Source: Kutzneria kofuensis
GTDB lineage: Bacteria > Actinomycetota > Actinomycetes > Mycobacteriales > Pseudonocardiaceae
DNA length: 64,000 bases
Assembly: GCF_014203355.1 (NCBI RefSeq)
Contig: NZ_JACHIR010000001.1
Location: 682,001-746,000 of the forward strand
Direction: 5' to 3'
The notes beneath the pieces were generated by a model. It had not been told where the DNA came from. It saw only the letters and a list, made by a program, of their open reading frames with translations, and searched no databases. How positions within the stretch are numbered: the first letter of the stretch is position 1; every line of letters begins with the position of its first letter. The position numbers and the translations under genes were made by a program. Positions 20,574 through 30,204 of the stretch are shown here, one piece after another.

Positions 20574-20675
20574 GATGCCTCCCACAGCAGGGGTACGGGG
20601 TGGCGGCGGAACGGGCAGGAAACTTTCTTGTCCGTAAGGTGGATCACACCATTTGTCCGTGCGGGTGTCAATACA

Positions 20676-20689
20676 TGAAAGCGCTTGCC
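20676..20689 (-). promoter_or_regulatory. LacI-type operator upstream of the sugar dehydrogenase
   Basis: TGAAAGCGCTTGCC has the AAGCGCTT core typical of LacI/CcpA-family sites. It lies about 105 bp before the secreted dehydrogenase start, consistent with carbohydrate control. The regulator is not identified. Confidence 0.45.
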
Positions 20690-20737
20690 TTCATTTGGCA
20701 CTGAAGCCATAGGATGTTTCATCGGTTACGTTCTGTA

Positions 20738-20761
20738 TGCAATCCGTACGTACGGATTGCA
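20738..20761 (+). promoter_or_regulatory. acnR: 24-bp perfect palindrome before acnR
   Basis: The half-site TGCAATCCGTAC is followed by its exact complement. It lies 30 bp before the acnR start, in the divergent interval. TetR-family regulators bind such sites, so this is a candidate autoregulatory operator. It shares only the GTAC core with the box before acnA. Confidence 0.6.
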
Positions 20762-20791
20762 ATTGCCCGGCGTTCGCTGGACGATGGTCGA

Positions 20792-21391
20792 ATGCCCCGC
20801 GTCAGCCAGGACCATCTTGAGGCCCGCCGCCGTCAGATCCTCGACGGCGCGCGTGCCTGCTTCGCCCGCCATGGCTACGAGGGGGCGACGGTACGGCGGC
20901 TGGAAGAGGCTACCGGACTGTCCCGCGGCGCGATCTTCCATCACTTCCGCGACAAGGAGTCGCTGTTCCTCGCGCTGGCCGAGGACGACGCGCTGCGGAT
21001 GGCCGAGGTCGTCGCCGAGCAGGGCCTCGTGCAGGTGATGCGCGACCTGCTCGCCGGCCGCAAGGACGACAACGACGACGAGCACCCGGCCGACTGGCTC
21101 GGCACCCGGCTGGAAGTGTCCCGCCGGCTGCGCACCGACCCGGACTTCCGGGCCCGCTGGGCCGAGCGGTCCGAGCAGCTGACCAAGGCCACCCAGGACC
21201 GCCTGCGCCGCCAGCGCGAGGCCGGCAACCTGCGCGACGACGTCTCCGTCGAGGTGCTGTCCGACTTTCTGGAGCTGGTGCTGGAGGGCCTGGTCTCGCA
21301 CCTCGCGATGGGCCTGCCCGCCGACGACCTCGGCCCGGTGCTGGACCTCGTCGAGGAGACCGTCCGGAGGCACCGCCGCAACGAGTGCTGA
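20792..21391 (+). CDS. acnR: TetR-family repressor AcnR
   Basis: A 199-residue TetR regulator. The N-terminus (MPRVSQDHLEARRRQILDGA, then YEGATVRRLEEATGLSRGAI and FHHFRDKESLF) and the effector part (WLGTRLEVSRRLRTDPDF, RWAERSEQL) match the mycobacterial AcnR (Rv1474c type) as I recall it. AcnR represses aconitase in corynebacteria. Here it is 13.5 kb from acnA, not adjacent. The ATG at 20792 gives the conserved start; the frame is open 26 codons further upstream, across the palindrome. Confidence 0.85.
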   Translation: MPRVSQDHLEARRRQILDGARACFARHGYEGATVRRLEEATGLSRGAIFHHFRDKESLFLALAEDDALRMAEVVAEQGLVQVMRDLLAGRKDDNDDEHPADWLGTRLEVSRRLRTDPDFRARWAERSEQLTKATQDRLRRQREAGNLRDDVSVEVLSDFLELVLEGLVSHLAMGLPADDLGPVLDLVEETVRRHRRNEC

Positions 21392-21627
21392 TCACCCTCG
21401 GCGACAGTGCCCATGTCGCGCGGCGCTCGCGCTCGGTAACCGGCGGCGGTTCGGAAATACTCCAGCGGCGGCGTGGGCGAGGGTGTGACCGTCCGCGCCG
21501 CGATGGCCGCTGACAATCGTTTCAACACGCCAAATCGAGTACGCCGATCGCGCCATAGAACTGAACGGCCAACCGGGACGCGCTCCCTGGGTCGCCGAGG
21601 TCGCCGGAGAGATCAGCACCGCCGGGC

Positions 21628-22185
21628 TCAGACCCTGAACACCTTGAGGTTGCCCAGTTTCACCGTGCCGGTGAGCCGGATACGCGGGCCGTTGGGGCCT
21701 TCCTGCTCGCCGTAGATCGCGCGCTTGCCCATGATGGCGGCGCCGTCGTCGATGACGGTCGCGTCGTCGGCGACCATCAGCTGCACCTTGCCGCAGAAGG
21801 CGTCCACCTGGACCTCGATCTCCGCGCCGGCCGGCACGGACACGAGGTTGAGCACCACCGCGCCGAAGAGCGACCGGGCGTGGATGCGGCGGCTGGTGTC
21901 CGGCACACGGACGATCTTGCTGAGCACGGCGGCGACCTCGGTGGTGCCGTCCGACAGCGGAGCCACATCGGTGCCGCCCAGGTCCGACAGCAGCGGCCGC
22001 AGGTCGCCGGTCACCCGCGCGGCGTAGACGGCCTCCACCCGTTCGGCGTGCTCCGGCCAGGTCAGGCGGCCGTCCGCGACGGCCCGGTTGAGCAGTTCGA
22101 CCGCGCGCTCGCGGTCGTCGTTGGACAGCCGCAGCGGCACGGCGGCCCGCGGCGCCTCGAATCGCGCCGGCTCGGGCAGCGACAT
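21628..22185 (-). CDS. DUF1707 domain protein
   Basis: A 185-residue cytosolic protein. Residues about 20-75 form the short actinobacterial DUF1707 domain (LRLSNDDRERAVELLNRAVADGRLTWPEHAERVEAVYAA pattern). The C-terminal half (LFGAVVLNLVSVPAGAEIEV, FCGKVQLMV, DDGAAIMG) resembles the beta-helical cell-wall-stress (LiaF-like) domain. It has no membrane segment. DUF1707 proteins are common in actinomycetes but lack a defined reaction. The chosen ATG lies about 10 nt after GGAGG. It is divergent from the P450 at 22289, and an inverted repeat AATCTC/GAGATT (22203-22223) lies between them. Confidence 0.82.
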   Translation of the reverse strand: MSLPEPARFEAPRAAVPLRLSNDDRERAVELLNRAVADGRLTWPEHAERVEAVYAARVTGDLRPLLSDLGGTDVAPLSDGTTEVAAVLSKIVRVPDTSRRIHARSLFGAVVLNLVSVPAGAEIEVQVDAFCGKVQLMVADDATVIDDGAAIMGKRAIYGEQEGPNGPRIRLTGTVKLGNLKVFRV

Positions 22186-22288
22186 GATGCCCACCCCCTC
22201 CAAATCTCTTAGTTTCCGAGATTCTCACTTTACGGACGGCGCGGTCAAGTCGGTGGTAGAAAGGCGGCGACGGGGTGAGGAGAACACC

Positions 22289-23560
<1,272 letters not shown>

Positions 23561-23675
23561 CCACTAACGGTCAAAGAGACCGGCATCACCCACCCGTTCG
23601 GGTCATGACATTCCGCATTTCCCAGTTTTTCAGGCACTCTGGACGCAGCGCCTCTCGATCCGCCACCCCGCCGCC

Positions 23676-23935
23676 GTGACGGATCGAGGGGTTGCTTTTC
23701 AGTCGGCCCGTGCCGGCAGGAAAGTGCCGGCCGTCGGCCACGCGGTGCACCTGATCGACGTCGTCTCCACGCACGTGGCGACCGCCAACGGGCTGCCCGG
23801 TGTCACCGCGCCCGTCGGCGACGCCCGACAACTGTCCACTCCGGACTCCAGCGTGGACGTCGTGCCGCTGCCCGGGCCGACGCACCACCTCGTCGACGCC
23901 GACCGCATCGACGATTTCGACGCCCGTTCGCCCCG
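23676..23935 (+). pseudogene. Remnant of a SAM-dependent methyltransferase
   Basis: An open stretch from a GTG reads GHAVHLIDVVSTHV, then GVTAPVGDARQL, PDSSVDVVPLPGPTHHL. This matches the middle of class-I methyltransferases (normally GYRVHLVDPVPLHVE... VGDARALPFPDASFDVVLLLGPLYHL). The N-terminal SAM-binding glycine loop and the whole C-terminal half are missing, and the frame runs into the palindrome. It is most likely a decayed fragment. Confidence 0.55.
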
Positions 23936-23941
23936 CCCTGA

Positions 23942-23996
23942 CGTTCGGAAGGGGGCATTCCTGGCGTTGAACGCCAGGAATGCCCCCTTCCGAACG
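23942..23996. repeat. Perfect 55-bp palindrome
   Basis: Two exactly complementary 27-nt arms flank a single central G at 23969; the left arm begins CGTTCGGAAGGGGGCATTC. The transcript would fold into a long hairpin 13 bp past the POT transporter stop (minus strand), so it can serve as its terminator. Its length and perfection suggest a dispersed palindromic repeat. Confidence 0.85.
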
Positions 23997-24009
23997 CTTT
24001 CCGGACGGG

Positions 24010-25491
24010 TCAGTCGACGCCCTGCATCTTGCGGGAGATGGCCGGGGCCAGGAAGAGCAGGCCGATCGCCAGCACGACGGTGACGCCGCCGACGATGCCG
24101 AAGTACGGGATCTCCGTCTGCGGCGTCGCGAACGGCACGATCTGGGCGCTGATGCCCTGGGCGGCGGCGTCGGACAGGAACCAGAGGCTCATCATCTGGG
24201 CGCCGAAGGCCTTGGGGGCCAACCGAGTCGTCGCCGACAGACCGACCGGGGACAGGCACAGCTCGCCGAGGATGACGATGAAGAAGCTGCCGACCAGCCA
24301 GAACGGGCTGACCTTGGCGTCCGGCCCGTACAGCGCGGCCGGCAGGATCATCAGCAGGTAGGACAGGCCGGCCAGGCCGAGGCCGAGGGAGAACTTCACC
24401 GGGGTGGACGGCTGGCGGCTGCCGAGCTTGGTCCACAGCAGGGCGAACAGCGGCGCGAACACGACGATGAAGCCGGGGTTGAGCGTCTGGAACCACGACG
24501 CCAGCAGCGGCAGGCTGCCGATGTGCAGGTCGGTGCGGTTGTCGGCGTAGTCGGCCAGCACGACCGAGCCCTGTTCCTCGATCATCCAGAAGAACAGCGA
24601 CGCGATGAACAGCGGGATGTAGGCGACCACCCGGGACCGCTCCACCGAGCTGACCCGCTTGCTGCGGATCATGGTGATGAAGTACAGAGCGGGCAGGAGG
24701 ATGCCCAACGCGCTGATCACGTTGATCACGAGCTTGACGGTGAACAGGCCGGCCAGCACGACGATCACGAACAGCACGACGACGACCGCGGCGCCGATGG
24801 CGATGCGGCCGAGGACCTTGCCGCGCTCCTCGGCGGTGAGCGGGTTGCTGGGCGCGTCGCCGACGGCGGCCAGGCGCTTGCGGCCGAAGATGTAGATCAC
24901 CAGGGCCAGGAACATGCCGATGGCGGCCACGGAGAAGCCGAGGTGGTAGCTGACCTGCTGGCCGAGCGTGCCGACCAGCAGCGGCGCCACCACCGCGCCG
25001 AGGTTGGTGCTCATGTAGAAGATCGAGAAGCCGGCGTCGCGGCGGCGGTCCTTCTCGTCGTAGAGGCCGCCGACCATGTTGGAGATGTTGGGCTTGAGCA
25101 GGCCGGTGCCGATGGTGATCAGCAGCATCGACACGTACAGCGCGGCCACCCCGGACGGGAACGACAGCGCGATGTGCCCGAACATGATCAGCACGCCGCC
25201 GTAGAGCACGGCCCGCCGCGAGCCGAGGATCCGGTCGGCCAGCCAGCCGCCGAGCACGCCCGACATGAACACGCTCGCGCCGTAGATCGACATCAGGCTC
25301 TTGGCCAGCGTCGGATCGAGGCCCAGGCCGCCCTCGCTGAGCTTGCTGTACATGAAGAACAGCAGGATCGCGCGCATCCCGTAGTAGGAGACGCGCTCCC
25401 AGAACTCGGTGAAGAACAGCGGCCCGAGAGCGGCAGGATGCCCGAAGAATCCCTTTTGGGGAGGCTTCGCGCTCTCAACGGTGGCGCTCAA
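24010..25491 (-). CDS. POT-family proton-dependent oligopeptide transporter
   Basis: A 493-residue membrane protein with about 14 hydrophobic segments. The N-terminal EFWERVSYYGMRAIL is the POT signature ExxERxxYY. GGLYDEKDRRRDAGFSIFYMSTNLGA and the C-terminal GELCLSPVGLSATTRLAP are family blocks. It would import di- and tripeptides with protons. I chose the TTG (MSATVESAKPP) with AGGAGG 7 nt upstream rather than the GTG at 25512, which would overlap that site. It is monocistronic; the 55-bp palindrome follows it. Confidence 0.93.
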   Translation of the reverse strand: MSATVESAKPPQKGFFGHPAALGPLFFTEFWERVSYYGMRAILLFFMYSKLSEGGLGLDPTLAKSLMSIYGASVFMSGVLGGWLADRILGSRRAVLYGGVLIMFGHIALSFPSGVAALYVSMLLITIGTGLLKPNISNMVGGLYDEKDRRRDAGFSIFYMSTNLGAVVAPLLVGTLGQQVSYHLGFSVAAIGMFLALVIYIFGRKRLAAVGDAPSNPLTAEERGKVLGRIAIGAAVVVVLFVIVVLAGLFTVKLVINVISALGILLPALYFITMIRSKRVSSVERSRVVAYIPLFIASLFFWMIEEQGSVVLADYADNRTDLHIGSLPLLASWFQTLNPGFIVVFAPLFALLWTKLGSRQPSTPVKFSLGLGLAGLSYLLMILPAALYGPDAKVSPFWLVGSFFIVILGELCLSPVGLSATTRLAPKAFGAQMMSLWFLSDAAAQGISAQIVPFATPQTEIPYFGIVGGVTVVLAIGLLFLAPAISRKMQGVD

Positions 25492-25530
25492 CCGACTACC
25501 TCCTGTGTGCACTCACAGTCAACTCGACGT

Positions 25531-26448
25531 TCACCGAACGTCGTGAGGCGCACCATAGCGCGAGTCGCGCCGAGCCCGTTGCCACCCCGTCAGCTTCTGG
25601 CCGAACGCCGAGGTCAGAGCGACGCCGACGATGACGAGGCCGGCCGCCGCGATCGCCAGTCCGGACATTTTCTCGTGCAGAACCAGAGCCGACGATGACA
25701 TTCCGAACACGGGCACAAGCAAGGAGTAAGGAGCAATGGCCGTTGCGCCGTAACGGCGAATGAGCATGCCCCACAGGCCGTAACCGACGAGGGTGGACAG
25801 CCACGCGACGTAGCCCAGGGAGACCAGCGCCGAGGCGTCCAGGTGGGACAGGGCATCGAGGTCCGTGTCGACGCCCTCGACCAGCGCGGACAGCACGAGC
25901 ATCGGCACCGGCGGCACGACGCTGACCCACACCATGAACCGGAACGCGTCCGGCGGCGCGGCCTTGCGGGTGGCGATGTTGCCGAGCGCCCAGCTCGCGG
26001 CGGCGGCGAGCACCAGCACGAAGGCCAGCACCGGACTGGCCTGCCCGTAGTCCAGCGCCACCAAGCCGATGCCGGCGAGGGCGATGACCATGCCGACGAC
26101 CTGCCGCCGCCCCGGCCGCTCCCCCAGCAGCAGCGCGGCGAACACCATGGTGAACACCGCCTGCGCCTGGATCACCAGCGACGACAGGCCGGCCGGCATG
26201 CCGAGGTGGATGCCCAGGAACAGCAACCCGAACTGGCACGCGCCGATCGTCGTGCCGACCGCGAGCACCCAGCGCCACGGGACCTGCGGCCGTCCGATGA
26301 AGAACACCGCCGGCACGGCGGCGACGGCGAACCGGATGGCGGTGAACAGCAGCGGCGGGAAGGACTCCAGGCCGATGTCGATGGCGACGAAGTTGATGCC
26401 CCAGACGAGGGCGACGAACACCGCCGCGAGCAGGTGACGAGGTTGCAT
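25531..26448 (-). CDS. EamA (DMT) family exporter
   Basis: A 305-residue protein with ten hydrophobic segments forming two EamA repeats (first with LVWGINFVAIDIGL, second from about residue 145 with AAASWALGNIATRKA). It resembles amino-acid or metabolite exporters such as EamA/YdcZ-type pumps. It is divergent from a LysR regulator gene 73 bp away, the usual arrangement for an exporter controlled by its own regulator. The substrate is unknown. Confidence 0.88.
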   Translation of the reverse strand: MQPRHLLAAVFVALVWGINFVAIDIGLESFPPLLFTAIRFAVAAVPAVFFIGRPQVPWRWVLAVGTTIGACQFGLLFLGIHLGMPAGLSSLVIQAQAVFTMVFAALLLGERPGRRQVVGMVIALAGIGLVALDYGQASPVLAFVLVLAAAASWALGNIATRKAAPPDAFRFMVWVSVVPPVPMLVLSALVEGVDTDLDALSHLDASALVSLGYVAWLSTLVGYGLWGMLIRRYGATAIAPYSLLVPVFGMSSSALVLHEKMSGLAIAAAGLVIVGVALTSAFGQKLTGWQRARRDSRYGAPHDVR

Positions 26449-26521
26449 GGGGCCCAGCCTCGGCGGCCGCTCAGTTAAGCACCAGCAAATTGTCCTTCAT
26501 GGTTAACGGTAGCATCGCTAC

Positions 26522-27445
26522 ATGATTGACCTGGGTCGGCTCCGCGCCCTGCATGCCATCTCCGTATACGGGTCGGTGAACGGCGCGGCGGCCGCGCTCG
26601 GCTACACGCCGTCGGCGATCTCCCAGCAGCTCAACAAGCTGGAGCGGGAGACCCGGACTACGCTGCTGGAGCGGCGCGGCCGCGGCGTCGTGCTGACCGA
26701 CGCCGCGCAGGCGCTCGCCGACACCGCGGCCGAGGTGCTCAAGCTCGTCGAGCAGGCGGAGATCCAACTGGAGGAACAGCGCGGCCAACCCGTCGGCAAG
26801 GTCGCCCTCGGCGCGTTCCCGACGGCCTGCCGCGGCCTGCTGCCGCCCGTCGTCGCCGAACTGGCGGCCGAGCACCCGGCGCTGGACGTCACCGTCGTGG
26901 AGGTCGACCCGCCGGGCGCGGTGACGGCGGTGCAGCGCGGGGACATCGACATGGCGGTGGTGCACGACTGGCAGATCGCGCCGCTGGCGATGCCGGACGA
27001 CCTGGCGCGCGAGTCGATCGGCGAGGACGTGGCGGACCTGTTGGTGCCGGCGGGCCACCGGCTCGCCGGCCGCGAATCGGTGACGGCGGCGGACCTCGTG
27101 CACGAGCGCTGGCTGTGCCAGCCGCCCGGGTCGATCTGCCACGACTGGCTGGTGCAAACGGTGCGCACGACCGGGCACGAGCCGGTGGTGTCCTATCTGG
27201 TTTCCGAGTACCAGACCCAGCTGGAGTTCCTGCGCGCCGGCATCGGCGTCGCGCTGATGCCCCGCCTCGGCCGCGCACCGCTGCCGGACGACGTGGTCGC
27301 GGTGACGCTGGAGCCCGTGCCGACCCGCAGGTTGTTCACGGTGTGGCGGGAGCGCACGAGTCGTCGGCCGGCGATCAAGGCGACCGCCGACGCGCTCAGG
27401 CGCGTGACAACCCGTGTCGTGGATGCGACAAGCCGGGGCCGGTGA
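26522..27445 (+). CDS. LysR-family transcriptional regulator
   Basis: A 307-residue LysR regulator. The N-terminal winged helix-turn-helix is clear (LGRLRALHAISVYGSVNGAA, then YTPSAISQQLNKLE), followed by a periplasmic-binding-like effector domain (GKVALGAFPTACRGLLPPVV onward). The ATG lies only a few nucleotides after a TAGCAT hexamer, so a short-leader transcript is possible. It most likely controls the divergent EamA exporter, through the short intergenic stretch bounded by TTAAGC and GGTTAAC. Confidence 0.9.
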   Translation: MIDLGRLRALHAISVYGSVNGAAAALGYTPSAISQQLNKLERETRTTLLERRGRGVVLTDAAQALADTAAEVLKLVEQAEIQLEEQRGQPVGKVALGAFPTACRGLLPPVVAELAAEHPALDVTVVEVDPPGAVTAVQRGDIDMAVVHDWQIAPLAMPDDLARESIGEDVADLLVPAGHRLAGRESVTAADLVHERWLCQPPGSICHDWLVQTVRTTGHEPVVSYLVSEYQTQLEFLRAGIGVALMPRLGRAPLPDDVVAVTLEPVPTRRLFTVWRERTSRRPAIKATADALRRVTTRVVDATSRGR

Positions 27446-27506
27446 CACGCTCGCCGCACAGGCCACCGGTACTGTCCTGTTCAGTTGGCGAAGGGAAGGT
27501 GGGTCA

Positions 27507-28532
27507 GTGCCCGGACGGCAGATCACGCTCGCCGAGGTGGCCCAGCACGCCGGGGTGTCGCTCGCGACGGCGTCACGGGTGATCAACGGCAGCACCCGCC
27601 AGGTCAGCGACCCGCTGCGGGACCGCGTGCTCGCCAGCGCCGACTCGCTGGGCTACCTGCCCAACGCCTCCGCGCAGGCGTTGGCGCGCAACAGCAGCTC
27701 GCTGGTCGGGCTCGTGGTGCACGACATCGCCGACCCGTACTTCTCCAGCATCGCCGCGGGTGTCACCCGGGTCGCCGAGGACGCGGGCCTGGTCGTGGTG
27801 CTGGGCACCACCGCGCGCAAGTCGGAACGGGAGCGGGAGCTGCTGTCCACGCTCCGCGCGCACCGCGCCAAGGCGGTGGTGATGATCGGCAGCCGGTCCA
27901 CGCAGCGTTCCGCCACGGCCAAGCTGGCCGACGAGATCATGGCCTTCACCGAGCAGGGTGGCCGGGTGGCGTGCGTGTCACAGGCGAAGCTGCCGGTGGA
28001 CACCGTCGTGCCGGCGAACCGGGCCGGCGCCAAGGCGCTCGCGATGGCGCTGGCCAAGCTGGGGCACCGGCGTTTTGTCGTGCTGGGCGGCCCGGAGGAG
28101 CTGCTGACGAGCCGGGACCGGGTGTCGGGTTTCCGGGCAGGGCTGGCCGAATCCGGCGTGGAGCTGCCGGAGAAGTCCATTCGGTACGGTGAGTTCACCC
28201 GCGACGGCGGCTACGACACGGTGACCGAGTTGCTGGCCGAGAGCACCGATGCGACCTGCGTGTTCGCCGTGAACGACGTGATGGCGCTGGGCGCGATGGC
28301 GGCCATGCGGGCGGCCGGGGTGCGGGTGCCGGAGGACATCTCCGTCGCCGGTTTCGACGACATCCCGACGCTGCGGGACGTCTCCCCCACGCTGACCACG
28401 GTTCGGTTGCCGCTGGAGGAGATGGGCGCGCGGGCGGCGCACATGGCCCTGTCCGATCACCCCACCGACGAGCCCCGCACGGTGCGGATCGCGGCCGAGG
28501 TCGTGCTGCGGGAAAGCACCCGACGCCTTTGA
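27507..28532 (+). CDS. LacI-family transcriptional regulator
   Basis: A 341-residue regulator with a LacI helix-turn-helix (ITLAEVAQHAGVSLATASRVI, hinge QALARNSSSLVGLVV) and a sugar-binding-like core ending in FDDIPTLRDVSPTLTTVRLP. The GTG start has GAAGGTGG upstream; the open frame extends 31 codons further into the LysR gene. Its stop overlaps the TTG start of the amidohydrolase by TTGA, so the two are co-translated. The ligand may relate to that enzyme's substrate. Confidence 0.88.
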   Translation: MPGRQITLAEVAQHAGVSLATASRVINGSTRQVSDPLRDRVLASADSLGYLPNASAQALARNSSSLVGLVVHDIADPYFSSIAAGVTRVAEDAGLVVVLGTTARKSERERELLSTLRAHRAKAVVMIGSRSTQRSATAKLADEIMAFTEQGGRVACVSQAKLPVDTVVPANRAGAKALAMALAKLGHRRFVVLGGPEELLTSRDRVSGFRAGLAESGVELPEKSIRYGEFTRDGGYDTVTELLAESTDATCVFAVNDVMALGAMAAMRAAGVRVPEDISVAGFDDIPTLRDVSPTLTTVRLPLEEMGARAAHMALSDHPTDEPRTVRIAAEVVLRESTRRL

Positions 28533-30103
28533 TCCTGTTACGGACCGCCACGCAGTCGGTCGCGATCGCCGACAACCGGATCGTCGCGCTGGGGCCGGAG
28601 GCCGAGGCGCTGGGCGTCGCCGAGGTGGTGGACCTGGGCGACGGTGTGCTGCTGCCGGCGTTCGGGGACGGGCACGCGCATCCCGTGCTGGGCGGGCTGG
28701 AGCGGCAGGGCCCGCCGATCACCGACAAGTCCACTGTGGACGACATCGTGGCCGAAGTCGGCCGGTGGGCGCGGGAACAACCCGGCGACGGCTGGATCGT
28801 GGCCGCGAGCTACGACCCGACACTGGCGCCGGACGGCGCCTTCGACGCGCGGTGGCTGGACGCCGTGGCGCCGGACCGCCCGGTCGCGCTGCGGTCCCGC
28901 GACTACCACGCCGTGTGGTGCAACAGTTCCGCTCTGGCCGCAGCGGGAATCACCGCTGACACACCGGATCCCCGGCTGGGCCGGATCCTCCGGCGTTCCG
29001 ACGGCAGCCCGCTGGGCACGCTGCTGGAGTGGCACGCCTGCGATCTCGTGCTGGACCTGATTCCTCGACGGTCGACCGAGGATCTCGTTGCGGCGCTTGA
29101 GGAAGCCGGGCGGGTGTACGCGGCGGCGGGCGTCACCTGGGTGCAGGACGCGTGGGTCGAGCCGGAACTGGTGGACGCGTATCTGCTCGCCGTGGAACAG
29201 GAACGGCTGTCGTTCCGGGCCGATCTGGCCCAGCGGGTCGACCCCGACCGCTGGCGTGCGCAGCTTCCGTCCTTCGCGGCACAACGAGAACGGTGCAAGC
29301 GCTTCGGCCGCGACCTGGTGACCGCGCGAACCGTGAAGTTCTTCGCCGACGGGGTGATCGAGACCGGGACCGCGTCGATGCTCGACCCGTACACGGATGT
29401 GCCGCATTCACACGGGATGCCGGTGTGGTCGCCGGAAGAGTTGGCCGACGCCGTCACGACGTTCGACGCGGAGCGGTTCCAGATCCACGTGCACGCCATC
29501 GGCGACGCCGCGATCCGGGCGGCCCTGGATGCCATCGAACGGGCGCGAGCCGTCAATCCGGACTGGGACCGCCGGCCGGTGATCGCCCACGTGCAGGTGG
29601 TGGATCCCGCCGACCTGCCGAGGTTCGCGGAGCTGGGCGTGATCGCGACCGTGCAGCCGCAGTGGGCGCAGACCGACGCCGTGATGACCGAGCTGACCAT
29701 CCCCCGGCTCGGCCCGGCCCGCGCCGACCGGCAGTACCCGTTCGCGACGCTGGCCCGGCTGGGCACGCGGTTGGCGTTCGGCAGCGACTGGCCGGTCAGC
29801 CCGGCCGACCCGCTCATCGGACTGGGCGTCGCGACGAGCCGGGACTGGTTGCCGGGCGAACGACTGGACGTGACTCAAGCCGTGCAGGCGCAGACCGCGG
29901 GTGTGGCGTGGCAGGCGCAGGCCGAGCACGAGTGGGGCGAGCTCGCGGTGGGCCGCCGTGCTGACCTTGTGTGCCTGAGTGGTGACCCGGCGCACACGCC
30001 GCTCGGTGACGTCGTCGTGACAGGAACGTGGTTGTCCGGCCGCCCCACATACGCAGCCCTTACACTGGACGTCGACGTGCCACGTTCACCATCTGAGGAG
30101 TGA
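28529..30103 (+). CDS. YtcJ-like amidohydrolase
   Basis: A 524-residue metal-dependent hydrolase of the amidohydrolase superfamily. The first metal motif is GDGHAHP, with later ligands in KFFADGVIE (the usual Lys), IHVHAIGD, IAHVQ and FGSDWPV. It closely follows the YtcJ/exoenzyme-regulatory (AepA-like) layout, with an N- and C-terminal beta-sandwich. Its substrate is unknown. The TTG start overlaps the LacI regulator stop, so expression is tied to that regulator. Confidence 0.88.
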   Translation: MILLRTATQSVAIADNRIVALGPEAEALGVAEVVDLGDGVLLPAFGDGHAHPVLGGLERQGPPITDKSTVDDIVAEVGRWAREQPGDGWIVAASYDPTLAPDGAFDARWLDAVAPDRPVALRSRDYHAVWCNSSALAAAGITADTPDPRLGRILRRSDGSPLGTLLEWHACDLVLDLIPRRSTEDLVAALEEAGRVYAAAGVTWVQDAWVEPELVDAYLLAVEQERLSFRADLAQRVDPDRWRAQLPSFAAQRERCKRFGRDLVTARTVKFFADGVIETGTASMLDPYTDVPHSHGMPVWSPEELADAVTTFDAERFQIHVHAIGDAAIRAALDAIERARAVNPDWDRRPVIAHVQVVDPADLPRFAELGVIATVQPQWAQTDAVMTELTIPRLGPARADRQYPFATLARLGTRLAFGSDWPVSPADPLIGLGVATSRDWLPGERLDVTQAVQAQTAGVAWQAQAEHEWGELAVGRRADLVCLSGDPAHTPLGDVVVTGTWLSGRPTYAALTLDVDVPRSPSEE

Positions 30104-30111
30104 CTGTTTCC

Positions 30112-30204
30112 GTGCCTGACGCGCGGTCACCTGGCCACAGTAGTGGGCCGGGGGAAAGCCCCGGCTGCGATACCAATCCGGTCCCGAGCGTGAGTTCGCG
30201 ATGA
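30112..30204 (+). CDS. Possible 30-residue leader ORF before the CNNM pair
   Basis: A GTG 13 nt after GAGGAG opens 30 codons ending in a TGA that overlaps the ATG of the next gene by ATGA. The peptide is rich in Ser, Gly and Pro, without a recognised family. A strong stem-loop (30147-30165) lies inside it. It may couple translation to the transporter gene; it may also be fortuitous. Confidence 0.3.
   Translation: MPDARSPGHSSGPGESPGCDTNPVPSVSSR
30147..30165 (+). promoter_or_regulatory. Stem-loop in the leader of the CNNM gene
   Basis: GCCGGGG pairs with CCCCGGC around GAAAG, about 35 nt before the CNNM start. It matches no riboswitch I can recognise. It has no T-run and could affect translation of the downstream gene. 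Confidence 0.4.

Larger units (their letters stand above)
23561..24009. other. 449-bp gap between P450 and POT transporter
   Basis: The gap holds a methyltransferase-like remnant (23676-23935) and a perfect 55-bp palindrome (23942-23996). No intact gene is seen here. Confidence 0.6.

Noticed and set aside
30104-30200. Riboswitch before the CNNM genes
   Set aside because: I compared it by eye with the Mn2+ (yybP-ykoY), Mg2+ (M-box), c-di-AMP and cobalamin leaders and saw no match; kept only as an unassigned stem-loop.
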